Made by a program: the position numbers and the translations under genes
Shown: positions 25,957 to 33,748 of the stretch, in pieces
How positions within the stretch are numbered: the first letter of the stretch is position 1
Layout: each line of letters starts with the position of its first letter
Notes under the pieces: generated by a model
What the model was told of the DNA's origin: nothing
Databases searched by the model: none
What the model saw: the letters and a program-made list of their open reading frames with translations, nothing else
Assembly: GCF_030398385.1 (NCBI RefSeq)
Contig: NZ_JAOAOQ010000039.1
Span: 8,999 to 51,497 of the forward strand
Length of the DNA stretch: 42,499 bases
Origin: Aquibium sp. ELW1220
Lineage (GTDB): Bacteria > Pseudomonadota > Alphaproteobacteria > Rhizobiales > Rhizobiaceae
Reading direction: 5' to 3'

Positions 25957-27059
25957 GGACGGTCGAGCTTTCCGATGATGATGGCGGCCCTGAGCCCGTC
26001 TCGGCCGAACTGCGCCATGGTCATGAAGATGGAATGTGGGACAGGAATGTTGGCCGCGTCCGCCTTGGTCTCGCCGCGCTCGTCCTCCACCCATGGGTCA
26101 TGCAGCAGGATGTGGTCGCCATCGTCGCCGATGGCAAGGACCCAGTGCGGGACCTTCTTGCCGAACATCAGATAACCGCTGACCAGCACGATGACGAGCT
26201 TCCCCTCCGCGAGCGCGCCGCGGATGTCGACCAGCCCGAAGGACCGGTAGGACACGGGCAGACCGTAACGCTCGGCGCGCAAACGGAAATCCACCTGCGC
26301 CAGTTCCATGACGCGGCGCTTTTCGGCGCTGCGCACCGACTGGAGGAAGAGCGCGCCGTGGAAGGAGACCAGGATCTCGGCGGCCAGGCCGTGGTCGCGC
26401 GCCGCCACCGCAAGCCCGAAGGGCTCGCAGCCGCCGGGGCCGGACATCATGAAGACGGTGGTCGATTCGCGCCACAGCCGGATCTCCATCACCGGATCCG
26501 GCGTGAAGGAGCGGTCGAAATAGGCCTTGGCCATCATCAGGCAGCAGGGACCGCAGGTGAACTCGCAGGTCTGCTCGTAGAACGGCACGCGCGTCTGCAC
26601 GGGGACGTCGCCGCGCAGCGTCTTTTCGTAGCGAAGCGCCGCCATGCCGTCGGCATAGTAGTCGGCCTCGCGGCCGATGCGGCGGTAGCCGCGCCTTTCG
26701 TAGACCGCGATGGCATGGGCATTGTCCTCGCGCACCTCGAGCCGGAGCATCATGCGGCCGTGCTCGAAGGCGACGTCTTCGGCGGCCTGCAGCAGCCGGC
26801 CGCCGGCGCCGGTTCCGGCGCGGTCGGGCGCAACCGCGATCGAATAGAGACGGGCCACGACCGTGCCCTTCCGGAAGAGGACCATTGCGTAGCCGGCGAG
26901 GCGAGCCGCCTCCTCCAGCACCAGCGTCTCGGCCGACTCACGCTCGATCAGCTGCCGGAAAGAGCGGCGCGAAATGCGGTCGGTCGAGAACACGGCGTTC
27001 TCGATCGCCACCAGCTCGGCGATGTCGCGCAGATGGGCGGGGCGAATGCGGGCGGTCAT
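25953..27059 (-). CDS. GNAT acetyltransferase - peptidase C39-like fusion
   Basis: The product is 368 aa. Residues 1 to ~150 are a GNAT domain (IRPAHLRDIAELVAIENAVF, acetyl-CoA loop region VAPDRAGTGAGGRLL, HAIAVYERRGYRRIGR). Residues ~155-365 are a papain-like C39 / DUF3335 domain. It has a Gln then CEFTCGPCCLMM around 163-173 (active Cys), the histidine in KVPHWVLAIG and the aspartate in LLHDPW, so the triad is complete. There is no ABC transporter domain, so it is not a bacteriocin exporter. Its stop overlaps the RimK-like gene, implying joint action: acetylate, trim and ligate amino acids onto an unidentified peptide or protein. Confidence 0.85.
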   Translation of the reverse strand: MTARIRPAHLRDIAELVAIENAVFSTDRISRRSFRQLIERESAETLVLEEAARLAGYAMVLFRKGTVVARLYSIAVAPDRAGTGAGGRLLQAAEDVAFEHGRMMLRLEVREDNAHAIAVYERRGYRRIGREADYYADGMAALRYEKTLRGDVPVQTRVPFYEQTCEFTCGPCCLMMAKAYFDRSFTPDPVMEIRLWRESTTVFMMSGPGGCEPFGLAVAARDHGLAAEILVSFHGALFLQSVRSAEKRRVMELAQVDFRLRAERYGLPVSYRSFGLVDIRGALAEGKLVIVLVSGYLMFGKKVPHWVLAIGDDGDHILLHDPWVEDERGETKADAANIPVPHSIFMTMAQFGRDGLRAAIIIGKLDRP

Positions 27060-27303
27060 CTCAGGGACTTATCTCCTCCGACGAAGACCCCCGGCTCCAT
27101 TCGCGCAGAGCCTGCGGCGCAGCCCGGACGCGGGGCGCGCCCGCTGGCATCGCTCCCGGATTATGACGGAAGTGTGGCGAGGCCGGCGGCTGGCGCGGCC
27201 GCCACCGCAAGTGGCCGACCGGCGTTGTCGGGAGCAGCCGCATTGTCTATGCAGGACCTCCCGGTTCGACCGAAAATCCCAGGAATTGCAACGGAGACAG
27301 ACC

Positions 27304-28215
27304 TTGGACCCCATCGATCGCATCGAAACGAGCACGGCCGACATGGTGATCGCGGCGCGCACCGCCTGGGAACAGGCGAGCGCGCTGGTCGTCACCTATT
27401 CCTTCTCCCTCGTCGGTGCGCTGATCGTCCTGACCATCGGATACATCCTGTCCAATGTGCTGCAGCGGTCGACCTACTCCGCGCTCGGCCGTTTCCGGGG
27501 CTTCGACGAGACGCTGCGCAAGTTCTTCTCCAGGATCGTGCGCTATGCGGTGCTGATCATCGTCGGCGTGACGGTGCTCGCGCAGTTCGGCGTGCAGACC
27601 GCCTCGATCATCGCCGCGCTGGGCGCGGTCGGCCTAGCGATCGGCCTGGCGCTGCAGGGAACGCTGCAGAACATCGCGGCGGGCATCATGCTGCTCGTGC
27701 TCAGGCCGTTCCGGGTCGGCGAGTTCATCAATGCGGGCAGCGTCATGGGCACCGTGCAGGAAATCGGCCTGTTCGCGACCGAGTTGAAGACCTTCGACGG
27801 GCTCTTCGTCATGGCGCCCAACAGCGAACTCTGGAACTCGCCGGTGACGAATTTTTCGCGCAATCCGGTGCGCATGCAGGAGATCGCCATCGGCATCGGC
27901 TATGGCGACGACATCGCGCTGGCGCTGCGCACCTATGCGGAGATCGCGGCCGCCGACGAGCGCATCCTGGCCGAGCCGCCGATCAACTGTTTCGTCTCGG
28001 AGCTTGGCGACAACGCCGTCGTGGTGGCGATCCGCTACTGGACGAGTTCGCCGGACTGGTTCGCCACCAAGCTCGACTTCATCAAGAGCGCCAAGCTCGC
28101 CTTCGACGAGAAGGGCATCTCCATCCCCTTCCCGCAGCGCGACCTGCACATCATCCGCTCCGAGGCCTCCGCGGCTGCAAAGGCGGGCGCCGAGACGAAG
28201 CTGCTGCTCGAGTAG
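27304..28215 (+). CDS. mscS: MscS-family mechanosensitive ion channel
   Basis: The product is 303 aa, the size of the small MscS. Three hydrophobic segments lie at about 32-52, 76-95 and 100-128. The pore helix region AALGAVGLAIGLALQGTLQN, with its alternating Gly/Ala pattern, and AGIMLLVLRPFRVGEFI are characteristic. A cytoplasmic beta domain follows (GTVQEIGLFATELKTFDG, APNSELWNSPVTNFS). The start is TTG at 27304, supported by GGAG at 27293-27296; the next ATG (27343) would cut conserved N-terminal sequence. It protects against hypo-osmotic shock. Confidence 0.9.
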   Translation: MDPIDRIETSTADMVIAARTAWEQASALVVTYSFSLVGALIVLTIGYILSNVLQRSTYSALGRFRGFDETLRKFFSRIVRYAVLIIVGVTVLAQFGVQTASIIAALGAVGLAIGLALQGTLQNIAAGIMLLVLRPFRVGEFINAGSVMGTVQEIGLFATELKTFDGLFVMAPNSELWNSPVTNFSRNPVRMQEIAIGIGYGDDIALALRTYAEIAAADERILAEPPINCFVSELGDNAVVVAIRYWTSSPDWFATKLDFIKSAKLAFDEKGISIPFPQRDLHIIRSEASAAAKAGAETKLLLE

Positions 28216-28233
28216 CGGCTGCGCCTGCAGCCG
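28216..28233 (+). terminator. hairpin after mscS
   Basis: CGGCTGC / GCAGCCG with a GCCT loop follows immediately on the mscS stop codon and lies between two convergent genes. There is no U-tract, so a bidirectional 3' end is likely but not proven. Confidence 0.4.
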
Positions 28234-28237
28234 GCCG

Positions 28238-28693
28238 TCACCGGGACGGCTGGTCCTTCGGCCCCGCCGGGGCCGGATCGACGTCGCCGAGGAGCGCGAG
28301 CGCGGCGCGCAGGCCCTGCGTCCGCGGACCGAGGATCAGGTCCACCTCGGCGTTGACGCCGTCCATGGCGGCGTTCATCGGGCCGAAACGGTCCCGGCCA
28401 TCCGGGCTCAGATAGACGCGGTTGATGCGGCGGTCGCCCTCGGGGTCAGGACGCCGGTCGACGAGGCCGGCGCTCTCCAGCCGATCGACGATGCCGGTCA
28501 TGGTGGCGCTGTCGAGCAGGAGGCGGGCGCCCATTTCGGCGCAGCTCCGCCCGTCGCGCTCCCACAGGATGCGCAGCGCGGCGAACTGGACGGGCGTGAC
28601 CCCGTGCCCTGCCAGCGCCTCGCGCGCGCGGCGGGCGACCTGCTGCGTGGCCTTGCCGAGCAGGAAACTGATGCAATCCTCGATCCGCTCCAT
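28238..28693 (-). CDS. MarR family transcriptional regulator
   Basis: The product is 151 aa with a winged helix. HGVTPVQFAALRILWERDG, LDSATMTGIVDRLESAGLVD and RRPDPEGDRRINRVYLSPDG are the recognition helix and wing typical of MarR. The start is the ATG at 28693; upstream in-frame sequence overlaps the predicted operator. It is divergent from the MFS-tlpA operon, 224 bases away, and probably represses it and itself in response to a small aromatic or phenolic ligand, as is usual for the family. Confidence 0.88.
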   Translation of the reverse strand: MERIEDCISFLLGKATQQVARRAREALAGHGVTPVQFAALRILWERDGRSCAEMGARLLLDSATMTGIVDRLESAGLVDRRPDPEGDRRINRVYLSPDGRDRFGPMNAAMDGVNAEVDLILGPRTQGLRAALALLGDVDPAPAGPKDQPSR

Positions 28694-28727
28694 TCTGGCC
28701 CAATCCGATCCGCTTGCAGACGAATAT

Positions 28728-28739
28728 CTTGTATGCAAG
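28728..28739. promoter_or_regulatory. possible MarR operator
   Basis: The inverted repeat CTTGTATGCAAG is followed two bases later by another ATCTTG half site. It lies 35 bases upstream of the marR ATG, in the shared region with the MFS gene, and is of typical MarR-site size. Confidence 0.45.
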
Positions 28740-28917
28740 CATCTTGAGCACAAGGCAATCCGCGCGCAGATGCGATCTGCAGGCGAAGCGGCCGAAGGTG
28801 ATGACGCTGCGGCCGGCAGGCCCGATCCATCAGCGAAACTGAACGGTAGGCGTCGAACAATTCGTTATTCCGACGCGAGCCGGATGCAGTAGACAACGGA
28901 CGAATGGAGAGCTTCCC

Positions 28918-30156
28918 ATGCAGCAGGCAGCCAAGACCGCACGCGACGTCCCGAGCCTGCCCTGGCTGATCATCCTGTGCGGCGGCCTGATCGCCGCGAT
29001 GACCTTCGGCCCGCGCTCGGCGATGGGCTTCTTCCAGCTGCCAATGCTGGCCGAGAAGGGCTGGGACCGCACCACATTCGGGCTGGCGATGGCGTTCCAG
29101 AATCTCGCCTGGGGTCTCGGAACCCCGATCTTCGGAGCGCTTGCCGACAGGTTCGGGACCTGGCGGGTGCTGGCGCTGTCGGGCGTCATGTACGCCGCCG
29201 GCCTCATCGTGATGGCCAATGCCGAGACCGCGACCGGGCTCTACATCGGCGGCGGCGTATTGGTCGGCCTCGGCATCGCGTCGGGCTCGTTCGGCATCGT
29301 GCTCGCCGCCTTCGCCCGCAACGTGGCGCCGGAGCGGCGCAGCCTCGCCTTCGGCATCGGGACGGCCGCCGGCTCGGCCGGCATGTTCATCTTCGCGCCG
29401 CTGAGCCAGGGCCTGATCGACGCCTATGGCTGGTACGATTCGCTGCTCGTCCTGTCGGCGATCATGCTGGTCATTCCCGTGCTGGCGATCCCGCTCCGGG
29501 GTAATTCCAGTTCGGGAACGCAGCGGCAGACAGACATCGCCCAGTCGGCCGGAGAGGCGCTGCGCGAGGCCGTCGGCCACAGGAGCTACCTGCTGCTCGT
29601 CTCCGGCTTCTTCGTCTGCGGCTTCCAGGTCGCCTTCATCACCGCGCATTTCCCCGCCTACATCGCCGACATCGGCATCCAGGCGCGTTACGCGGTGATC
29701 GCGCTGGCGCTGATCGGCTTCTTCAACATCATCGGCTCGCTCGCCTCCGGCGTCATCGGACAGCGCTATTCCAAGCCGATGTTCCTGGTGTGGATCTATA
29801 TCGGCCGCTCGATCGTGGTGACGGCCTTCCTGCTCCTGCCGCAGACGCCGGCGAGCGTGATCGTCTTCGCCGTCGTCATGGGTCTGCTGTGGCTCTCCAC
29901 CGTACCGCCGACGAACGCACTGGTGGCGATCATGTTCGGCACGCGGCATCTCGGAATGCTCGGCGGGCTGGTGTTCCTGTCGCACCAGATCGGCTCGTTC
30001 CTCGGCGTCTGGCTCGGCGGCTTCCTGTACGACCTCTACGGCTCCTACGATTCGGTGTGGTGGCTGGGCGTCGCGCTCGGCCTGTTCGCAGCAGTGGTGC
30101 ACTGGCCGATCCACGAAGCGCCGGTGGAACGGCCGAGGCTGGCTGCGGCGGAGTAG
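28918..30156 (+). CDS. MFS transporter (monocarboxylate/oxalate-formate antiporter-like)
   Basis: The product is 412 aa with 12 predicted membrane segments. The MFS loop 2-3 signature is visible as GALADRFGTWRVLAL. GPRSAMGFFQLPMLAEKGWD and SGSFGIVLAAFARNVAPERR resemble MCT- and OFA-like subfamilies that carry organic anions; the substrate is not known. The central cytoplasmic loop follows about residue 200. It is divergent from the MarR gene and two bases upstream of the tlpA-like gene, so export or import of the MarR ligand is plausible. Confidence 0.87.
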   Translation: MQQAAKTARDVPSLPWLIILCGGLIAAMTFGPRSAMGFFQLPMLAEKGWDRTTFGLAMAFQNLAWGLGTPIFGALADRFGTWRVLALSGVMYAAGLIVMANAETATGLYIGGGVLVGLGIASGSFGIVLAAFARNVAPERRSLAFGIGTAAGSAGMFIFAPLSQGLIDAYGWYDSLLVLSAIMLVIPVLAIPLRGNSSSGTQRQTDIAQSAGEALREAVGHRSYLLLVSGFFVCGFQVAFITAHFPAYIADIGIQARYAVIALALIGFFNIIGSLASGVIGQRYSKPMFLVWIYIGRSIVVTAFLLLPQTPASVIVFAVVMGLLWLSTVPPTNALVAIMFGTRHLGMLGGLVFLSHQIGSFLGVWLGGFLYDLYGSYDSVWWLGVALGLFAAVVHWPIHEAPVERPRLAAAE

Positions 30157-30158
30157 GA

Positions 30159-30692
30159 ATGGTGCGGGGCGCCACTGCGCTGAGGACAGCGCTCGCCACC
30201 GCCGGGCTCGCGCTGGCGCAGTTCGTGCATGCCGCGCCGATGATCCCGCCGGTCGCGCCGATGGCGGTCGACGCAGGCGGCCTGGTGCTCGCCCGGCTCG
30301 ACGGGACAGAGACCGACCTCGCCGCGCTGCTCGCCGGTCGCCCGGCGATCCTGCATTTCTGGGCGACCTGGTGCGGCCCGTGCCGCGAGGAACTGCCGGC
30401 GCTCGCCGCCTATGCGGCCGACCTCGCCGTCAACGGCGGCGCGCTGGTGGTCGTGGCGGTGGAGCCGAGCCCGCCGGAGAAGATCGAGGCCTTCCTCGCC
30501 GCAATCGGGCTCGACGGCTTCGCGACCCTGCGCGATCCGAGCGGCCGCTCCGGCGCGGCATTCGGGCTGTTCGGCATGCCGTCCACCCTGCTGGTCGATC
30601 GCGATGGCCGCGTGGTGGCGCGGCGCGCGGGGCCGCTCGACTGGCAGGACCCGGCGGTGCGCGCCGAACTCGCCGCGCATCTCGGAAAGTAA
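30159..30692 (+). CDS. TlpA-like thiol:disulphide oxidoreductase
   Basis: The product is 177 aa. A signal peptide (about 1-26, ending HAA) exports it to the periplasm. The thioredoxin fold carries ILHFWATWCGPCREELPAL with C72-GP-C75 as the redox pair, and the cis-proline in FGMPSTLLVDRDG. Family members reduce periplasmic disulphides, often for cytochrome or copper-centre assembly. It starts two bases after the MFS stop and is probably co-transcribed. The next gene, on the opposite strand, encodes a PCuAC-like protein; a link to metal-centre maturation is possible but indirect. Confidence 0.87.
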   Translation: MVRGATALRTALATAGLALAQFVHAAPMIPPVAPMAVDAGGLVLARLDGTETDLAALLAGRPAILHFWATWCGPCREELPALAAYAADLAVNGGALVVVAVEPSPPEKIEAFLAAIGLDGFATLRDPSGRSGAAFGLFGMPSTLLVDRDGRVVARRAGPLDWQDPAVRAELAAHLGK

Positions 30693-30708
30693 AGCGCTCC
30701 CGTGCCGC

Positions 30709-31212
30709 TCAGTGCTGGTGGCCAGCGTGGCTGTGGGCGCGGGCGTCGGCGGCCTCGACCTGCAGCACCATGTCGAGATGGCCGGTGTCGAACTCGATCT
30801 CGATGTTGCGCTCCTCGCCCGCGCCGAGCGGCTGCTTCACGCCGATGGCGCGCAAAGCGAGGCCGTCGGGCGACAGCACCATCTCGGTGCCGGCCTTGAC
30901 CGGGACGGGCGGCAGCGCGACCCAGGCCGGCTCGCCGTCCTTCAGCTGGAAGCCGACCAGTTCGACCGTCTCCGCCCAGCCGGCTTCGGCGCCGACGATG
31001 GAGACGGTCTTGTCCGAGCCGTTCTCGATGTCGACGAAGATCAGCGCGGTCGTGTCCGACGTGGCGCGGGTCCAGGCGTGGACGGCGCGCAGGCCGCCGG
31101 CCTCCGCCTCGTGGTGGGAATCGCCGTCGGCGTGGCCATGCGCCTCCTCCGCGACGGCCGGGACAGCGGCAAGCAGGCCGGCGAGGACGGCGGCGCGGAC
31201 GGTGCGGATCAT
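30709..31212 (-). CDS. PCuAC-like periplasmic protein, canonical copper ligands replaced, His-rich ends
   Basis: The product is 167 aa. A signal peptide (about 1-21, PAVA) is followed by a His-rich segment HGHADGDSHHE. A cupredoxin-like PCuAC domain follows (HAWTRATSDTTALIFVDIEN, VPVKAGTEMVLSPDG, KQPLGAGEERNIEIEF), and the protein ends with HSHAGHQH. The usual PCuAC copper site (VELHxM..., M, HxM) is absent: the sequence reads VELVGF and GLALRAI at those places. Metal may therefore bind to the His-rich tails instead, suggesting zinc or a storage/sensing role. It is the last gene of a minus-strand operon with an ABC exporter-type permease and ATPase. Confidence 0.8.
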   Translation of the reverse strand: MIRTVRAAVLAGLLAAVPAVAEEAHGHADGDSHHEAEAGGLRAVHAWTRATSDTTALIFVDIENGSDKTVSIVGAEAGWAETVELVGFQLKDGEPAWVALPPVPVKAGTEMVLSPDGLALRAIGVKQPLGAGEERNIEIEFDTGHLDMVLQVEAADARAHSHAGHQH

Positions 31213-31229
31213 GGTCCCTCTCCTTCGGA

Positions 31230-32546
31230 TCAGCTGCGCAGATCGCTAGTGATGTCGCGTGACACCGCCATGAAGGCGGGCAGCAGCGCCAAGAGTACCG
31301 TCAGGCTGACGAAGCCGGCGACGAGGTGGAACTCCGGCCAGGCGAGCGTGGCCTCGACCAGGATGTCGGTGCGCGCGGTGACGAGGCGCGAGATCGCGCC
31401 GACGGCGGCGAGGCCGACCGCGACGCCGAGCAACGCGCCGGCGCCGATGAGAGCGGCGGCATAGCACCAGACGACGGAAAAGACGAAGCGGGCGGGCGCG
31501 CCGATGGCGCGCAGCAAGGCGAGCCGCCGCGCGTAGAGCCGGGTGAGGATGACGAGGCCGGCCAGCACGCCGGCGGTGACGAGCACCTGCGTCAGCACCG
31601 CCATGACGCTCATCACCTGGCGCACGTCGCCCAGCATGGAATGCAGGCCGGCCAGCACCGCACCGGGGAAGAAGGCCATGGTGCGCTCGGTGGTGAACTC
31701 CGAGCGCAGGGCGTAGTTGGCCCAGAGCTGCTCGGCGCGCACGAGGATGGCCGGGGTGCCGGGAAAGAAGGCGGGATCGAAGGGCGGACCGATGCGCGCG
31801 TCGCCGGGCGCATGGCCGGTGGCCAGACCATGCACGGCCCAGACGCTCTCGACCGGGACGAGAATCGCCCTGTCCCAGGGACTGCCGGTCGGCTGCATGC
31901 GGCCGACGACGGTGAGCGCGTGGCCGGCATGGGCGCCGTGCTCGGCCGACGCGCCGACGCCGTGGGCGGGCTCGAAGGCGTCGCCGATGGCCAGCGGCAC
32001 CGCGGCGCCCGCGACCGCTTCGCCGAGCGCGGCGAACATGCGCCCCGCGGCGAGATCGCCGGAGAGATGGGCCACGAACGGCGCCGTGGTTCCGATGACA
32101 GGCGAGGCGCCGAAGGAATCGCCATAGGCGATGGGCGCGGCGAGCACGACGTTCTCGTGGCGGGCGATGGCGTCATAGGTCGGCCCGTCGAGGAGCGGCA
32201 CGTCGACCGGCTGCAGATAGACGGCGGCGAGCAGCATCTGCACCTCGGAACCGGGCGCGGCGACGATCAGGTCGAACTTTTCGGCCGCGCGCGCGGTGCC
32301 CTTACGCAGGCCGCGCTCCTGGGCGATGAGCCCGACGCCGATGCCGACCGAGACGGCGATCAGCGCGACGAAAAGCGCGTTGGTGAAGCGGTAGCGCCAC
32401 AGCATGGCGCCGACCAGCGCATAGGGCCGGTAGCCGCGCAGCACGGCGAGGCCGGCGAGGATGGCGGGCGCCAGAAGCAGGAGGAGCAGGAGCACGTCCT
32501 GCGTCGCGGCCGAGCGCCCCTGCCACCAGGCGGTGATCGCCTCCAT
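31230..32546 (-). CDS. FtsX/MacB-type ABC transporter permease
   Basis: The product is 438 aa. There is an N-terminal membrane segment (VLLLLLLLAPAILAGLAVL) and a second near residues 54-75. A periplasmic domain follows to about 300, with three C-terminal segments ending in LVAGFVSLTVLLALLPAFMA. This is the FtsX-like permease layout, in which the ATPase drives periplasmic conformational change rather than classic transmembrane transport. RIGAPARF-like coupling sequence (RAIGAPARFVFSVVW) sits before the third segment. It starts three bases after the ATPase stop and precedes the PCuAC-like gene. Confidence 0.87.
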   Translation of the reverse strand: MEAITAWWQGRSAATQDVLLLLLLLAPAILAGLAVLRGYRPYALVGAMLWRYRFTNALFVALIAVSVGIGVGLIAQERGLRKGTARAAEKFDLIVAAPGSEVQMLLAAVYLQPVDVPLLDGPTYDAIARHENVVLAAPIAYGDSFGASPVIGTTAPFVAHLSGDLAAGRMFAALGEAVAGAAVPLAIGDAFEPAHGVGASAEHGAHAGHALTVVGRMQPTGSPWDRAILVPVESVWAVHGLATGHAPGDARIGPPFDPAFFPGTPAILVRAEQLWANYALRSEFTTERTMAFFPGAVLAGLHSMLGDVRQVMSVMAVLTQVLVTAGVLAGLVILTRLYARRLALLRAIGAPARFVFSVVWCYAAALIGAGALLGVAVGLAAVGAISRLVTARTDILVEATLAWPEFHLVAGFVSLTVLLALLPAFMAVSRDITSDLRS

Positions 32547-32549
32547 GGC

Positions 32550-33227
32550 TCAGCCCGCCTTCCGGATCGCGCCATCAACGACGTCGATGACCCGGTCCAT
32601 GCGCGCATGCAGCGCGGCATCGTGGCTGACCGCGACCAGCGTCATGCCGCGCGCGGCGGAGAGGCCGGCGAGATCCTCGATCAGCCGGTCGGCCGAGGCG
32701 CGGTCGAGGCTGGCGGTCGGCTCGTCGGCGAGCAGCACCGGCGGATTGCCGGCGAGCGCGCGCGAGACCGCGACGCGCTGGCGCTCGCCGCCGGAGAAGC
32801 TTGCCACGGAGCGGCGCGCATGGCCTGAGAGGCCGAGATGGTCGAGCATCGACGCGGCGCCGCCTGCGATGGCCGCGCGCCGCGGCGCGCCGCTCCAGGC
32901 GGCGGCAAGCGCGGCATTGCCGAGCGCGGACAGTTCCTCAAAGAGCAGGAAGTCCTGGAAGACGAGCCCGACGGTCTCGCGGCGGAAGCGGGCACGGGCG
33001 GCATCGCCGAGGGCGGCGATGTCGGTGCCGCCCCAGCGCACCGCGCCCGAGGCAGGGCGCAGGAGCCCGGCCAGCGCGTGCAGCAGCGTCGACTTGCCGG
33101 CGCCGGAGGGGCCGCGGATGCCGAGCCGGGTCCCGCCGGGCACGTCGAGCGCGTCGACGCGCAGCAGCACGCGCCCGCCCTCGCCGGTGACGACGAGATC
33201 GCGGACGGAGAGGTCGAGCGCGGTCAT
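32550..33227 (-). CDS. ABC transporter ATP-binding protein (LolD/MacB type)
   Basis: The product is 225 aa. Walker A is GPSGAGKST (about 39-47), with Q-loop VFQDFLLFEELS, signature FSGGERQRVAVSRALAG, Walker B PVLLADEPTASLD and the H-loop VAVSHD, all intact. LolD/MacB-type ATPases of this size pair with FtsX-type permeases. The gene overlaps the upstream exported protein by four bases (33224-33227) and is three bases from the permease, forming a compact operon. Confidence 0.9.
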   Translation of the reverse strand: MTALDLSVRDLVVTGEGGRVLLRVDALDVPGGTRLGIRGPSGAGKSTLLHALAGLLRPASGAVRWGGTDIAALGDAARARFRRETVGLVFQDFLLFEELSALGNAALAAAWSGAPRRAAIAGGAASMLDHLGLSGHARRSVASFSGGERQRVAVSRALAGNPPVLLADEPTASLDRASADRLIEDLAGLSAARGMTLVAVSHDAALHARMDRVIDVVDGAIRKAG

Positions 33228-33643
33228 GCGCGCTCGTAGCTCGCGTCGGTCAGGCGCACCCGGCTGACGAAGCCGAGTTCGGGATCGGTGTAAGCGCCGA
33301 GCTCAAGCACACCGCGCACGACGATCGACACATTGAACGGCAGCACCTCGACGGTGCGCTTGGTATAGACGGCGAGGATGTCGTCCGGCCAGTCGGCCTC
33401 GGTCTCGCAGAAGGGGCAGACCGCCATCGGCCGGCGTGTCAGCACGAAGAAGGTCGATTCGGCCTTAAGCGGCGGGGCCATGAAGCCTGAGGCGGCGATG
33501 CGCTGGCCCTGGCGCTGCAGGGCGTAGCCGGAGAAACTCAGGTCCTTTTCATAGAGGTCGCGCATGTTGACGACTTCGTCGGCCATGGCGCGCGGGGACA
33601 TGATACCGAACGCGGCGGCAGCGAGCAGAGTGCGGCGGTTCAT
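33224..33643 (-). CDS. exported protein with CPFC motif (DUF3299-like)
   Basis: The product is 139 aa. A signal peptide (MNRRTLLAAAAFGIMSPRAMA) starts with RR and may be Tat- or Sec-dependent. The mature part has LSFSGYALQRQGQRIAASGF, FFVLTRRPMAVCPFCETEAD and VRGVLELGAYTDPELGFVSR. This order recalls the DUF3299 family, whose relatives in Vibrio occur in a zinc-uptake-linked operon with an ABC transporter; that parallel is from memory and needs a search. The CPFC pair could bind metal or a haem, or form a disulphide. It heads the operon with the ABC proteins and PCuAC-like protein. Confidence 0.72.
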   Translation of the reverse strand: MNRRTLLAAAAFGIMSPRAMADEVVNMRDLYEKDLSFSGYALQRQGQRIAASGFMAPPLKAESTFFVLTRRPMAVCPFCETEADWPDDILAVYTKRTVEVLPFNVSIVVRGVLELGAYTDPELGFVSRVRLTDASYERA

Positions 33644-33702
33644 GACGGTCTCCTTGTCCGTGCCGGCGCCGATGATATGCGCCGCGTGTGACGGAACGGA
33701 AA

Positions 33703-33724
33703 AGGCCCGCGTGGACGCGGGCCT
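33703..33724 (-). terminator. Rho-independent terminator of phoA
   Basis: This is a 9-bp stem AGGCCCGCG / CGCGGGCCT with a 4-base loop. On the minus strand it is followed by TTTTCCGTT, 25 bases after the phoA stop. Confidence 0.8.
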
Positions 33725-33748
33725 CCCCCGATGCGGTGAAACGTCGCC

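Noticed and set aside
25953-27059. GNAT-C39 protein as a bacteriocin-exporter peptidase
   Set aside because: No ABC membrane or ATPase domain and no double-glycine leader peptide gene nearby; the RimK-like partner points to a different role.
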